Assembly (NCBI GenBank): GCA_963921425.1
Contig: OY992834.1
Coordinates: 9,469,271-9,533,270, forward strand
Length of the DNA: 64,000 nucleotides
Direction of reading: 5' to 3'
From: Dryas octopetala
Taxonomy: Eukaryota; Streptophyta; Magnoliopsida; Rosales; Rosaceae
This document shows, piece after piece, positions 1 to 11,978 of the stretch (the stretch's first letter is position 1; each line of letters starts with the position of its first letter). The position numbers and the translations under genes were made by a program. A model generated the notes under the pieces. The model searched no databases, was not told the origin of the DNA, and saw only the letters and a list, made by a program, of their open reading frames with translations.

Positions 1-272
1 AACCAATTCATAATGATAACAGTTAATGTAACATCAAAGGTGCTAAATATGAAAGCAAATTCGTAGAAAACTGAATTGGAAGGAGGATTTTATCGATATT
101 GGGTCGGCTAGTACTGCAGATAATTCATCTGAATACAGGGCAAGCCAATTAAGATCACCGGATTCGTTCCGCAACCAATTAGGATGCAACTACTAGTTCC
201 ATCATAAGCCATTGTTCTTCAATTAAAAAAGGAAAAAATGCTATAACAATCTCCTTAGATCAGTCAGAAGAT

Positions 273-3200
273 TCAAACCTTTGATTTAAGGCTCAATGTG
301 AGAACACCATTGAGAGTGGATGATTGAACTGAGTGGGCATCTAAGTACAGATTGTTAATGGCATCCATTATATCAAGCAAGATATATTCCCTATAAGGGC
401 ATCTCATCTCTATCAGAACCTCCTGCTCTTTTACACTGACTTTAACTTCTAGTGGCAGGCTTTCTTTGGGAACAAGGCTATTGAGATCTGGATCAGTTTC
501 ATCAACGTCACAGGCCTTCCTCTTATTTAGCAAAGTCTTTTTAACATTATCAATCTTTTTGTTGCCATAGTTATCTGATGTCTTCTCTACCCTGTCCAGG
601 TATTTCCTTCTAGCTATTGCTTCCACAGTGTCCATGCACGATTCCATCTCTTCTGCTCTTGCCTCAAGCTCTTTCAAGTACTTAATTGTGTCATCGAGGA
701 TCGTTGCCTTATCAATCTGCAAGATTAAGTCCGATTTTTTATGTCATGGAGATTATGAAAACAATAGGAATTTCTCAGAAGAATATTCAGTTTGTATGTG
801 AAAAAACAAATAGCTGCAAAGCCAGTATACTAATGCACAGTCATTTTGTGTGTCAATGTTGTCTCAACTATTTCCATCATTCATGAAGACTTGAAAACTA
901 ATTGGGGAAAAACTAGATAAAAAAGTGCATGCTTTGTTTCTAAACTTACAGAACATTACAAAATAGTACAGTAACAAAACATGAAATATTTTCGGTCCAA
1001 ATAGATGTAAATATGGTTTTCAACAGAAAGCATCCAAATTACCTCAGTTATAGAAGGAACCATTGACCTCAGGACCAACAATTTTTCATTCTCTCTTATT
1101 TTATCATGCATAACATGTCCTGTGCATTTATCATCACTTTGCGATTTCGGGAGCCAATCTTTGCTAGTATTTTCCTTTTGGGATGCCCAACCTCCACTCA
1201 TCAATGGAACCGTAAACAAAATCTTCTTTAATGTTTTCTGCTGTACTTTTGGCCTACAATTTTTAACAACTCCTTTCTTCCATTTCACAAAACTGGATTC
1301 GCAATCTCCATTGCGAAAACATGGGTCTTCAATCGACCTTATTGAGCTTCCCAGAATAGCTGAAAGAGTCCTTTTGTAGTGTAAATGATCATCGGTAGGT
1401 CCAAGATCCAAGGAGCTTAGTTTTGTGTCATTGAAGTTTTGAAGTTCTTTTAAATGATTATGGTTCATATTCTCATGTCTAGGAGAAGAGAAAGCCTTTC
1501 CTTGATTAACAAAAGCTTTAGATATGCAGTCACTAGAATTCATGGAATCTTGAAAGCCATTGCTGAAGTCATCTTCCATGAAATGCCAACTCTGAACTTG
1601 AGAAGCACCATCGTTGATACCTTCAAGCATAAAGGAGTCTTCTGTCTGATGATTGTGCTCACAACCATTAGAACATTCATCAGGAGACTCCATGTTGAAC
1701 TCTTCATGGTTTACATGTAATTCATTAATTCCCCTCTGATCAAATTTGATTTCTTCTGAAGGGGAATATAGGTTCTCCAAAGCCAATGTATCAACTATGT
1801 CATGGTCAATCTTGGCAAACATTTGGTCTGAATCATCATCTGCTTTATGTGGTGCAGAGGACGATTTCTCAGAGCAATCAGGCTTTGAGAAATCTAGTAA
1901 GGAAGCCTTTATGTGTTGAAGAAGGCTAGGGTCCTCCAGTACCTTTAGATATCAAAGGAAGAGAAGAACTACATAAATGAAGGGACAACTTAAAACTGCT
2001 ACAGCTGTTATTGGAAACTGAAAGGAAGGGATCTAATTCAGGAAAAGAAATTACCAGCTCAGTCACACCTAGCTCAACAACACCCCCCAGATAGGGAAAG
2101 CAGACCACCGTCTATAAAGCAAAAACATTGGAAAAGATTACATTCACGATTTCATCCAAGTAAAATTAAAATTAAAATGTGGATTTGATGATCAATTTAC
2201 ATCTTTATTAAGTTTAGGAAATGCGATTAACAATGCAACCTTAGGGGGGAAATGAACCAGAAAATGATCTATTTTCTTTCTTTTTTTTTCTTCTTTTTTC
2301 CTTTTTTTTTTTTTTTTTTGAAAATACTGATGCAAACGCATGTTTATATTCTTTGGCTTGGCATGATTTTGTATTTAGCACTATATGGTCATTTTATACA
2401 AAGGGATCATTATACCTGAATAGATGCACTCTGAGAGCAACCATTGATGTCCATTCATAGAGAAACAAGTTGACAGAAAAACACTAGCAGTCAGTCCAAT
2501 TTGCTGCTCTTATTGGTATATAGACATTAAAATTTACAGTATCTGAAATTAGCTAGCAATAACTTTAAACAAATCACAGCCAAGCAACACCAACCTTTGC
2601 CAGCAAAGAGCGAGAGAATACTTTACTATCTGCATATTGAGCATTGCATAACCAAATGCTTTGCCCAGTTGCTAATGCTCTTCCTGGCAAGCTATGTGAA
2701 AAAGTGGAGAAATAAGTCACAATATCATAATGGAACCTATAAACTGATGCAAAATTTAAAAGAGAAAGAAAGGAAAATATATAAATACACACACAAACAC
2801 AGACATAAAGTGAGAAGGAAAAAATTTTACACCAGTTGAAGTGATTTGTACAATACCCTTCGCCAGGATTGAACACAAAGGACATGCAAAGCAAGTAATA
2901 CCACTCGGCATCTGTGAGATCCTCTGGAGACAGTGCAGCAGAAGGCCCTTTAGCTTGTTGTTCAGTTTCACCTTCTAAGAGAGACTTATACAGCTCTCTC
3001 AGTTGCTCATTCCTCTCCATACCTATTTTATCAGCTTTAAGTTCCATGCCTTCGACTGTCTTCCGGGTTTTGATGTCTCCATTGTAGTACCCTTCACCCC
3101 ATTCCAGTACCCTAAAATGTAGTGATCAAAATGTAAAGGCAAACACAGAGTGCCCTAGGCAACAATAACTGATACCTACGAAAAAAGAGTATCTAGGAAC

Positions 3201-3804
3201 ACAGATTTCACATGGGTATAAATTGTTGAATTCCTAGCCAAGTACTTTCCCCTTAAAAGAGGAATTTTTCAGTTTCCAAACTTTCATTTCCCATTTCCTT
3301 CAGAATTAATTTTATTCTTTGGGGGTTTAAGCTCAAATGCAGGCCCTACAACTCACTTTCAAAGGGGTTTGAGTTCTTAAACAATATCAGATCAAACTTA
3401 ATCTCATCCATTTCTATACAGCAGAACTCATCATTTTACCATTTGTCACACAAAAACTAGTGATACCCCTTCCAATCTAGGTCTGACATAAAAAGGGAAA
3501 GTTGGTATTTTTGGACTTAAAACTTCTGTCCATGAAATTTAAAAAACTATGGCATTCATACATACTAAATTTAAACACTACAAACATCCCCAGATAGAGA
3601 TGTCAAGAAACAAGACAAAATTGTTCACCTGCAAAATACATAATGAAAACAAAAGTAAATTTCTCAAAAAAGATGTTACCCTTGTTGTCTGGTTGACAAA
3701 GACCAGAAAATTGCATAGCTCCACTTAATACTCCTCACAGCCACAGCAAGCTGCTTTCTCAGATTCTCTGGCACCCCTTCATGGTTTTGAGTATCATTGG
3801 CCAT
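273..3804 (-). CDS. bHLH transcription factor, GL3/EGL3/MYC1 type (subgroup IIIf)
   Basis: Exons read on the minus strand: 3804-3680, 3111-2857, 2691-2595, 2430-2416, 2111-2055, 1942-1043, 716-273; 630 aa, phases consistent. In this family the N-terminal half binds R2R3-MYB proteins, and the MYB-bHLH-WD40 complex controls flavonoid pigments and epidermal cell fate in the nucleus. Seen here: an N-terminal bHLH-MYC_N domain (about residues 1-180, with RKQLAVAVRSIKWSYAIFWS and the GEGYYNGDIKTRKT stretch), a long acidic middle, an HLH segment near residues 457-515 (LRSMVPSITE..IDKATILDDTIKYLKELE) and an ACT-like C-terminus (about 560-628). The start ATG at 3804 gives the usual MANDTQ-like beginning. 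Two oddities: a 15-nt fourth exon, and a basic region (TGHVMHDKIRENEK) lacking the usual H-E-R-R residues. Which paralogue (GL3, EGL3 or MYC1) it matches is uncertain. Confidence 0.93.
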
Positions 3805-5249
3805 ATCTTCCCACAAATATAATTGAACTTACACAAGTGAAATACCCACCAAGCTCATCACTCAACGAAAGCAGAAATGGATGCTATCTTTTTCAGTCTC
3901 AAATGGGTTTTTGTTTCTGCAGAGTGTTTAATGAGCTCTGCCAAGAATTCATGGTTCTGACACCAACCAACAAACATAGCTCAGACAAGCTTGGGGCTAT
4001 GAGTGAAGTGCCATATCAGAGCTCTTTAAGAGCCAAAAGACTGAAAATTAATCAAAGCTGGAGCTTTATCTTTGATTTATACTTTACAAACAAGTAGTGA
4101 ACAACTATGGCTTTTTAGGTGGTAAAGCACTGAATCAAGTAATCAACTGATAATGGAATGAAAATGACGTATACAGTATTAAGAGTTGTGCCTTTTTTTC
4201 TTTTTTTTTTTTGGGTACAATTAAGAGTTCTGTCTTTTAAGCCTTAAATTACACAAGAATCTTCTGAAATAACTAATTAATAAAACCACGTGGTTGTTCT
4301 CTGATTCTCTCATATTCCAATGAACAATAAAGGTTATTTACTTAGTATCAAACAAAAAAGAGTTATTTACTGGATTACAAACCAAATGTGGGACTTCATT
4401 TCTTGAGTTGTATGTTGTGAAAACACCAAAACATCCTTGGTATGTCATTGTGCTTACTTTTCAAATCTTCAAATCTTCAAATCAACCTATAGGCTATAAA
4501 TATCAAGAATCTTATGTTAAGATATAGATCGTTTGTTTGTTTTCATATTGTTTGTTATATATTAGTGAAATTATATACAATAGTCTTTAAATTTCTATCA
4601 CACATATGCAAATCAACAAAAATCGAGAATGCATATATCTTTTGAACTTCCATCCAAGAAAAAAACATATCTTTTTAACTATATTAACCAACAACAGTAC
4701 AAATTTTAGTTAAAAATTATGGATAACAACTTCATTACGAAATGAATTCAATACGAAATTAGCGAATTATATTTAAATGAATCAAAAATTGATGTAATTT
4801 GTTAACATGAATATTAAACAGATTAGTATATATTATCATAGATTTACAAGTTGTTTCTTTTCGTTTGTTTTTGTTTAACTTTTAATCATAGAATATAGAA
4901 TAAATTATAAAATGAATTTGGAAGACTCTTTAAATGTAAATGTTATTATGTAAAGCCTTTTATACGAAAAATTATTGGTGTATCCGATACACCCAAATAT
5001 TTATTTATATTATGATACGTAGGATTAGTTACACCACTTAGCAGTGTATCAGTTACACAAAATAATATCTCATTTTATACAATATTTGTGTCAATTATCA
5101 CCCCTAAATCTAATAAATGTTGATTTTTTTTTTTCTAAAATAAAATGATAAAAGGATTTTATAAGTAAAAAAACAAGGGTGCTTTAATTACAAACCCAAA
5201 ATGAGAAATAAATTTAACTCAAATTTCAATCGGTCAAAAAATTAAATCG

Positions 5250-5460
5250 TAGCTCAAACTGTCTACCGAGTGCTTGGTGGGCCTGTCGAACATTTCGCAG
5301 TTGCAGATGCGCTAAGAAAAACTATGCATATGCAAGAAAAAAAACATACATATGTCGAGCCCTCTGTATCATGTCGAGCGCTCGATAGTATATTTTTCCT
5401 AGCCCCCGCGCGCTTACACTGATTAATTGGGCTAAAACTTAATTTTTTATTTTGCTGGAT
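5250..5460 (+). repeat. Dispersed repeat family, copy 1
   Basis: This diverged copy contains the marker motifs accgagtgcttggt (near 5264), tcgagccctctgta and tcgagcgctcgatag (near 5360-5390), followed by a tttttcct stretch and a 'gattaattgggct' tail. The same motifs occur in the same order near 9310-9560. No ends or target duplications could be fixed, so the class is unknown. Confidence 0.5.
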
Positions 5461-8400
5461 TTTCAGTTAAATTTTTTTCAAAAACTGAATTTATGAGTAA
5501 TTTATTTAAAAAATAATGATATAGTTTAACAAAAATTTTTTTTTTTTTTGGGGTCATAAATCATAACGTGTAGTTAAAGTCTTAAAGTTTGAGTAAGTGG
5601 TTTCGGACCATATTCATGAATGATCCATGTTACTATCTCTGATTGTGACTGTCACACGACTTGCACGTGATGAATATTATTTCCACTGATTTTGGTGTCA
5701 GTCAAATTTATTGACTTATATATTGCTCATTATTCTCAACGCGCGTGGTTGATGCTACTCTGTGTCTATGTGGCTATGTCGATAATGAACGTTGTGTAAT
5801 AATGACCTATTCGTTAAAAGTGAGATCACCATCCATCATCTACATGTATTTAGCAACTAGCACTTCTTTTTTTTTCTTCTTTAAATAGATTGTCATTTTC
5901 GTTTAAAGATCATCCAGCAATGTATTTTTTAAATTTTCTTATCGAAAAAAAATGTATTTTGATAAATTTCAAGAACGAATAAGTTATTTGCCTTAACACT
6001 TGTTCTCAATTATTCTTTCTTAATTTGTATAACATTTACATAAATCAGAAAAGAATAATTAAAAAAAAATATTAGGACAAATAGCAATTTTTTTTTTTTA
6101 AGGATTTTAGCTATGCTTTAAAAAACCAAGGTGTAGTAGTTTGTTATTATATTTTGGAAATCAAAGAATATATGTTGTACATAATTAAGGGATATATTTA
6201 CATTTTGGATTTGGATCCTCCATTGATTTTTTTGGGAATAATTTGTATTTATGTCTAAAATTACGCTTTTATGTAATTGTTTTACTAATATAAATTTTAA
6301 ATAGTAACCTAATCCTTTTCTAACCTCTTTAATCTCTTAATCTAACTAATCTTTTAATTATAAAATGACAAATATCTATTATAAGATCTTATAGCCTATA
6401 ATAATTTAAAGGAATTATAACTTTTTTTTTTTCAAAATAAGAAACGTGAATTTTACAATTTGGCTTGGCTGCCATATAGTCAACTATTGGCCGCCAAACT
6501 TTTCCTTTTTTCTGTAAGCACTCTCTCCCTATCTCTCATTAGTCAATTTTATGATTTTTGGCAGAAGACCATGGAAAATGAAAACAATCTTTGTCTGCCA
6601 TGGTTTTCTTTTTCCTCTGCAAAGTTTATTGTTTATGAAGAATACCCAGATTGCAAAATCATCCACAACTCAGAAAGCTTGTGATATCATTAGTTTTGGT
6701 TAATGGATTTCTCTCATTTACAGATTTGTCATAACAATTAATCTGATTTTTATTATGGCTTGAAACTTAATTTAATTTGAGAAGCCCTAATCTCATATGG
6801 TAGAAGGGAGAGGGGCCGGAGAAAACTAACAAAAAGATGTGAAGGGTAAACATAATAAATAAGACAATAATAAAGGGAGGCATTGAGAAAAAGACTATAA
6901 GTGGCAAGGCGCAAGATGATCACCAAAAACATAAGTAGAAAATTTATTCCTTGTGTCTCCTTATGCATGTCTCTCACAATAGCTTCTCCCCAACACTACA
7001 CATCACACTCGCTCATCTTTCTTATAGCTAGCTCTCTTATTCGCTTCACATTCATAGTATAAGAGTGTAAATATATACACATATTACAATATAACATAGA
7101 AACCTTTCTCTATATAATAATTCGAGAACAATCAAGCATGAGCACCATTCATTGTCCACAGCACGAGTACACTGCAGAACGTACGTACAGAAATTAATTT
7201 CCTTGTCCTTTTTACGGTTTCCTAGCCTGTAGCTTTTGTTTCATGTCGATCAATGCATGGTACGCATAAATCCACCTACAAAAGGAAATTACACACTCAG
7301 AATAAATTTGCTAATTCAATTCGTTTTTCTTATATATGAAAATCAGATCCATTTAAAAAAAAAAAATGAAAATGCTAGTTTTCTTCGAATTAATTGCATA
7401 CTTGTATGAATATGACTGCACATGTCCCCACTTTAATTAATTAAGGGAAGAAATTATTTTATATAATAAGGTGATGTATTCGAGAGTTATTAACTCACTG
7501 TAATAGTAAAACTAATTCACTGCGTACTCGTACACTTTTTATTTAAATATTAAAAACTGCTTACTAGCTCATACACTAATAAAGTTTAATTTGCTTATAT
7601 ACTTATATAAATAAATAAAAAGTTTCCCTTGTATGTTTTTTTTTTGGCTGAAATCATGTTCTCATGAACAAAACGAGACATTTCGGTCTCAATTTAGTGG
7701 TTTATAATATAACTTTTAAATACTAAACTCTAATTAATTAACTATACAAAAATGTCGGTGAACTCGTTTTGACCACAAATACAATTTTAGCACATAAATC
7801 AAGAGTCCCTTATGTTTTCTCTTTTTTTTTTATTTTTTTATTACCCTGAATATGTCAAAGATCTATCCCTTGCACGTTAAAGGGAAAACGTAGCACTAGG
7901 TTCCAAAAATAAAGTCAGGATCATCTATAAAAGACCATGCATATTACTCACATACTGGTAAATACATGAGTCCAAATGGTTATGTACGTACTATGAGATT
8001 TTCTTTTCCTTTTTTTTTTTTTTTTTTTATAAATCTTCCCATGCATGTGTCTTGTTGTTTTGAGTTTTGACTGGTGCCTAAATTATGGGAGGAAGATGAT
8101 AATAAATGAACTGAACAATATGCCTCAAATATTCAATGAGTCTGCTGAATTGGAAAGTGGTTTTGGATTCTTGCATGGCTTTGCGCCTTTGCCTTATTGA
8201 GTGGTCATTTGAAGCTTATGTGCATGGTACGTATACTTTTCTTGGGATACTTCCTCTTCGTCTTCATCCTCTGGTTTTGCTTTTTGCTTTGCTTTGTTCT
8301 GTTTGTTTTATAGTTTCTTGTTCAGAGAAAAAAAACATAAAAACAACAACAACGACCAAAACCCATCACGGGCCTGTAAAGAAGGATTCTGTCCTACTAC

Positions 8401-8568
8401 AGTTAAACCAAAATAATGATAATAGAGTCAATTGTTGTATGTCCTACATTTTGTATTATTGACTGAACATGCATAATGTTAGCTTTGATATATATATATA
8501 CACACACATTCATGTAAGTTCAATTTATTGATTATATGCTTAAATCTTTGAGTCCAGCATATTTTACA

Positions 8569-8580
8569 TGGTATCAGAGT
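8569..8580 (+). mobile_element. Possible relic primer-binding site of an LTR retrotransposon
   Basis: TGGTATCAGAGT follows a ...TTTTACA sequence. In plant Ty1/copia elements the 5' LTR ends in CA and is followed by TGGTATCAGAGC, complementary to initiator tRNA-Met. The last base differs, and no matching second LTR or gag-pol frame was found. At best it is a decayed fragment. Confidence 0.3.
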
Positions 8581-9299
8581 TTTGATTGTATATATGTTTG
8601 AACTCTCTAATATATCCTCAATCCTCACTTATTTGATGGTTTGTAAAGTATTTGTACTTATATATCTTTTTGTTCATTTATTTCTCTCTACGGTATGATG
8701 AGATTGCATTTGAAAAAGAAAGTTAGTTTGATATATATTATTGACGCATTCTTTAATATTTTTTTATGCATTGTTTAGCATAAATTTAAATATATATGAT
8801 GTTATTCAATTGAAATCCATTTAACCAAAAAATAATGGCTGAATTAATACAATCCAATGGTAATGAAAATTGCTAATAAATTAAGAATAGCATGATAAGA
8901 CTCGATCACATGGCTAATGCATGTGGTCCCAAAAAAGTTTGTACCTACACGGCTACACATATTTGAAAAACACCTTTTTTTATTTCTTGGGGTTGGGGCC
9001 ACTTGGGGGTAAAGACTAAAGAGTGAGAACCTTCTTTTTTTTTTTTTTTTTTTTTTTTCTTGATTGGCCGCAAATGGTTTTTATTCTCGGGAACACGTAG
9101 GAATAAATCCAACCTTGATTTTCGGAGATACTTTGTTGTTCTGTGAGCAATTTAATTACTTACCGACAAACAAAAAAGAAAAATAATAAATTACTCCAAA
9201 ATTTAGTTTTTAAAAGATTTTTAAGTGAAAATGCATCTAAAAACAAAATTAAGTCAAATAACATTATATTTTTCAAGCGCGTGACCAACAATGTTAATA

Positions 9300-9600
9300 A
9301 AGTTGCCGAGTGCTCGGTATTTTTTCCGAGAGCTCAGTACATACAGATGTATTTTGTATGTGCATGTATTTGTATTTGCTTGTGCATGCATCTACATCTG
9401 CATACATTTGCAACTTTTGTGAGCATTTAGAGTTAATTTTAGAATTGTTATATATATGCAAAGTGCATCTACATGTGCCGAGCCCTCAGTAAAAGTACCG
9501 AACGCTCATTAAATTTTGTTTTCCTCAAAATTAAGTATTGGGTCAGATTAATTGTGACTGAAATTTCTTTCTTATTTTGGGCTCCCAGGTAAAGTATCCA
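9300..9600 (+). repeat. Dispersed repeat family, copy 2
   Basis: Best preserved copy. It contains gccgagtgctcggtat and ccgagagctcagta near 9304-9340, ccgagccctcagtaaaagta and ccgaacgctcattaaa near 9478-9515, then a tail with aagtattgggtcagatta near 9532. A stretch rich in tgcat/tgtat words separates the two halves. Confidence 0.5.
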
Positions 9601-10489
9601 TAGAAAAACTCTCTCCCCCTATGTATCATTTAAAGTTAAAAGTTTGGTTCATGCAATTCATAGATGGTTAATTCAAATCAAGAGACCAACATGCACATAA
9701 AATAGTTTGTCCTGAAAAATTGAACAATTCAGTCTTATTTTAAGTAATCGAGCAACGTCATTGTTGATCTAGTTTAGATTAATTATTAAAATTATTTAAT
9801 ATAATAAAGGAAAATTTGATATTTTGCTTACTATGGTTGATAAAGAGTTCATCAACGGTTATAGAAAAGAAATGAAGAGGTTGGATGAAAGTTTTGAAAG
9901 TAAGGAATATGTAATTACTATATCAATCTTTATTATAAAAGAAAATCATTTGATAAATTAGGGATATAGTTTGCATTTTCTATATAATGATTGACGACTG
10001 ACGAGTAGTGTTATCTTAACACGATATCAGTTGGTATTGTAATAAATAATATCTTGAACTAAATTTAATGGACGTGTACTGTGTTTGTTAATTGGCCCAA
10101 CAAAAAAAATAGAGTGTTTGTTAAGGTATTAATTTTATGCAGCAGTGTTAGAAATTGAATGGAAAAAGACAAAACTATTAATGAGAGATGATTACATCAT
10201 TTATTCTTCTGCAATGCAAATAGTATGCAATAATCCCGTCACGTCGGATTCCGTGTCTCACGTGCTTTGCCCAATAAGTGAACTTTTTTAAAAAAGCGAT
10301 GTACATATTTAGCCAGCAATGTATCCAAAGAAGTAGGACCAGTTTGAAACCAAACTTCAAAATTAGGACACACAAGCGCCTGCTAATTAGAAGACGCGCG
10401 GTTTGATTGCAAATTTACAATGTGAATAAATTACTTTTAAAGACAAAAAAATGTAAGATTTTCAATTAAAAACCTAAGTTAAAAAGATA

Positions 10490-10810
10490 TTTTATTGGCA
10501 TGCGCGTGTTTGGCAGGGTAAAAAAAGCTAATTTTGGATGCTTCTGCATTTGTATTTGGAGTTGATTTTAGAGTTGCATAACTAGTTTTCAAGATATTTT
10601 AAGTGTGCATATGCAATTTTTAAGATGCAAATGCACAAGTTAAGGTTGTAAATGCAAGTTGTATTTGCAGTTGCTAAGTACTCGTCAAGAACTAATGAAC
10701 ACTTGGTAAGAATTGCTAAGCACTCGATAAGATTTTTGTCTTGAAAAATTAGTATTGGGCCTAGTAGACTGTGAGATAAGTTTTTTTCTTTTTTGGTCTT
10801 CTATATAAAG
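10490..10810 (+). repeat. Dispersed repeat family, copy 3
   Basis: Diverged copy with taagtactcgtcaaga and taagcactcgataaga near 10675-10735 and the tail ttagtattgggcctag near 10750. The tgcat-rich middle and the T-rich block after the tail match copy 2 in order. Boundaries are approximate. Confidence 0.45.
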
Positions 10811-11978
10811 TTTGAGAAACATAAAAATAAAAGAACTTCAAAGATATTGACCTTGGACTACTAAAGTGTTATCCACAAATCAATAATTGCCAATAGTTTA
10901 GATATTATTTTTAAAAAATAATCAACAACTTATGTTTATAAAATCTAAATTAAAGATCTCCTCTCTTATAAAAGAGAGATTGAATATTATCTAATACACT
11001 AAATAATTATTGATCAATAATTTAGGTAATCAATAGAGCTTAGATTTATAGACCAAAGACGTAAATTGTCTATCTTTGACCAGTTTAAAAAAGATTAGTG
11101 TAGTATGTAAAAATTGGTCTATGACACCCTTGATTACAAAAAAATAAAAATAAAAAAATAAAAAAATAATTAGGTGCTCGACAGAGCTTGCATAGTCATT
11201 CCGAAAATGATCAACGGGAAACGCATCTTGCGAGCAAAAGTAAGAGCCATGATGGTAGCCATGACTCTTCCATTGTCGGTGGAGACAAAGACCGTGAAGG
11301 CCGCTCGAAGCGAAATTGGAAACAATGGGATCATCTTATTTGATGGCATGTCCAAGTCATGGAAGTTAATCAATTATTTGCATTTCTTCCATACCAAAAA
11401 ATAATTAATTATTGCATTTCTTCAATTCCAAAAAATAATTAATTATTTGCATTCTCGCTTATTGTATTGGATAGGTCATAGGTGCACGTCTTAAGTAGCT
11501 TTTAGTTAAAAGGTTGGATCAGTTTGCAAGTCATGTTCGTGTAAAATACTCCAAAGTCCAACCCAATATTTAAGTTCAGGATCGGCTTAGTGTAACTATT
11601 GGGTTTTTCTTTCTTGTCCAAATATGGATTAAACAGAAGGGAGCTTCTAAGTTCTAAATGCACTTCCAATGAGAGGCTATTTTGACCCACCTAAAATGCT
11701 GAGTTAATTTTTCTCCCTCAAATGATTTTTTTATTTTTTTTACCATAATTTTGTTAATTTCTATTATGCCCTTCCATCAATTAACAAAATTAAGAAAAAA
11801 CAAAAAATCCCCAACACATCAGCATCACCCCATTCCCTTGCCCATCAAACCACCACGACACCACCCCATCGCCGACAGTGGGCAATGCTCCTCTCTCTTG
11901 GTTGGATTAGAGATAGAGAGAGAGAGGCTAAGTTAGGATGGTGGTAGTCGGTTGGCCGGTGTTTGGTCTATTGAAAAA

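Larger units (their letters stand above)
3805..11690. other. Gene-poor AT-rich intergenic region
   Basis: No convincing coding region was found on either strand in nearly 8 kb. Reading frames are short, AT-rich and without recognisable domains. It holds poly(T) runs, a small TA/CA microsatellite near 8490-8510, three diverged copies of a dispersed repeat (near 5250, 9300 and 10490) and a decayed retrotransposon-like primer-binding site at 8569. The segment just upstream of 3804 is the expected promoter of the bHLH gene. Confidence 0.6.

Noticed and set aside
4970..5080. Short inverted words around gtgtatccgatacac
   Set aside because: The palindrome is short, has no longer paired arms or target duplication, and could be chance.
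7205..7276. A possible terminal exon on the minus strand (acceptor-like TTTTGTAG then WIYAYHALIDMKQKLQARKP and a stop)
   Set aside because: The short frame is plausible, but no upstream exon or known family could be linked to it.
8136..8462. 108-aa hydrophobic frame
   Set aside because: Hydrophobic codons follow from T-rich DNA; it has no homologue that I recognise and no splice context.
11170..11404. Two opposing 67-76 aa frames
   Set aside because: No recognisable family; short, and surrounded by AT-rich repeats.
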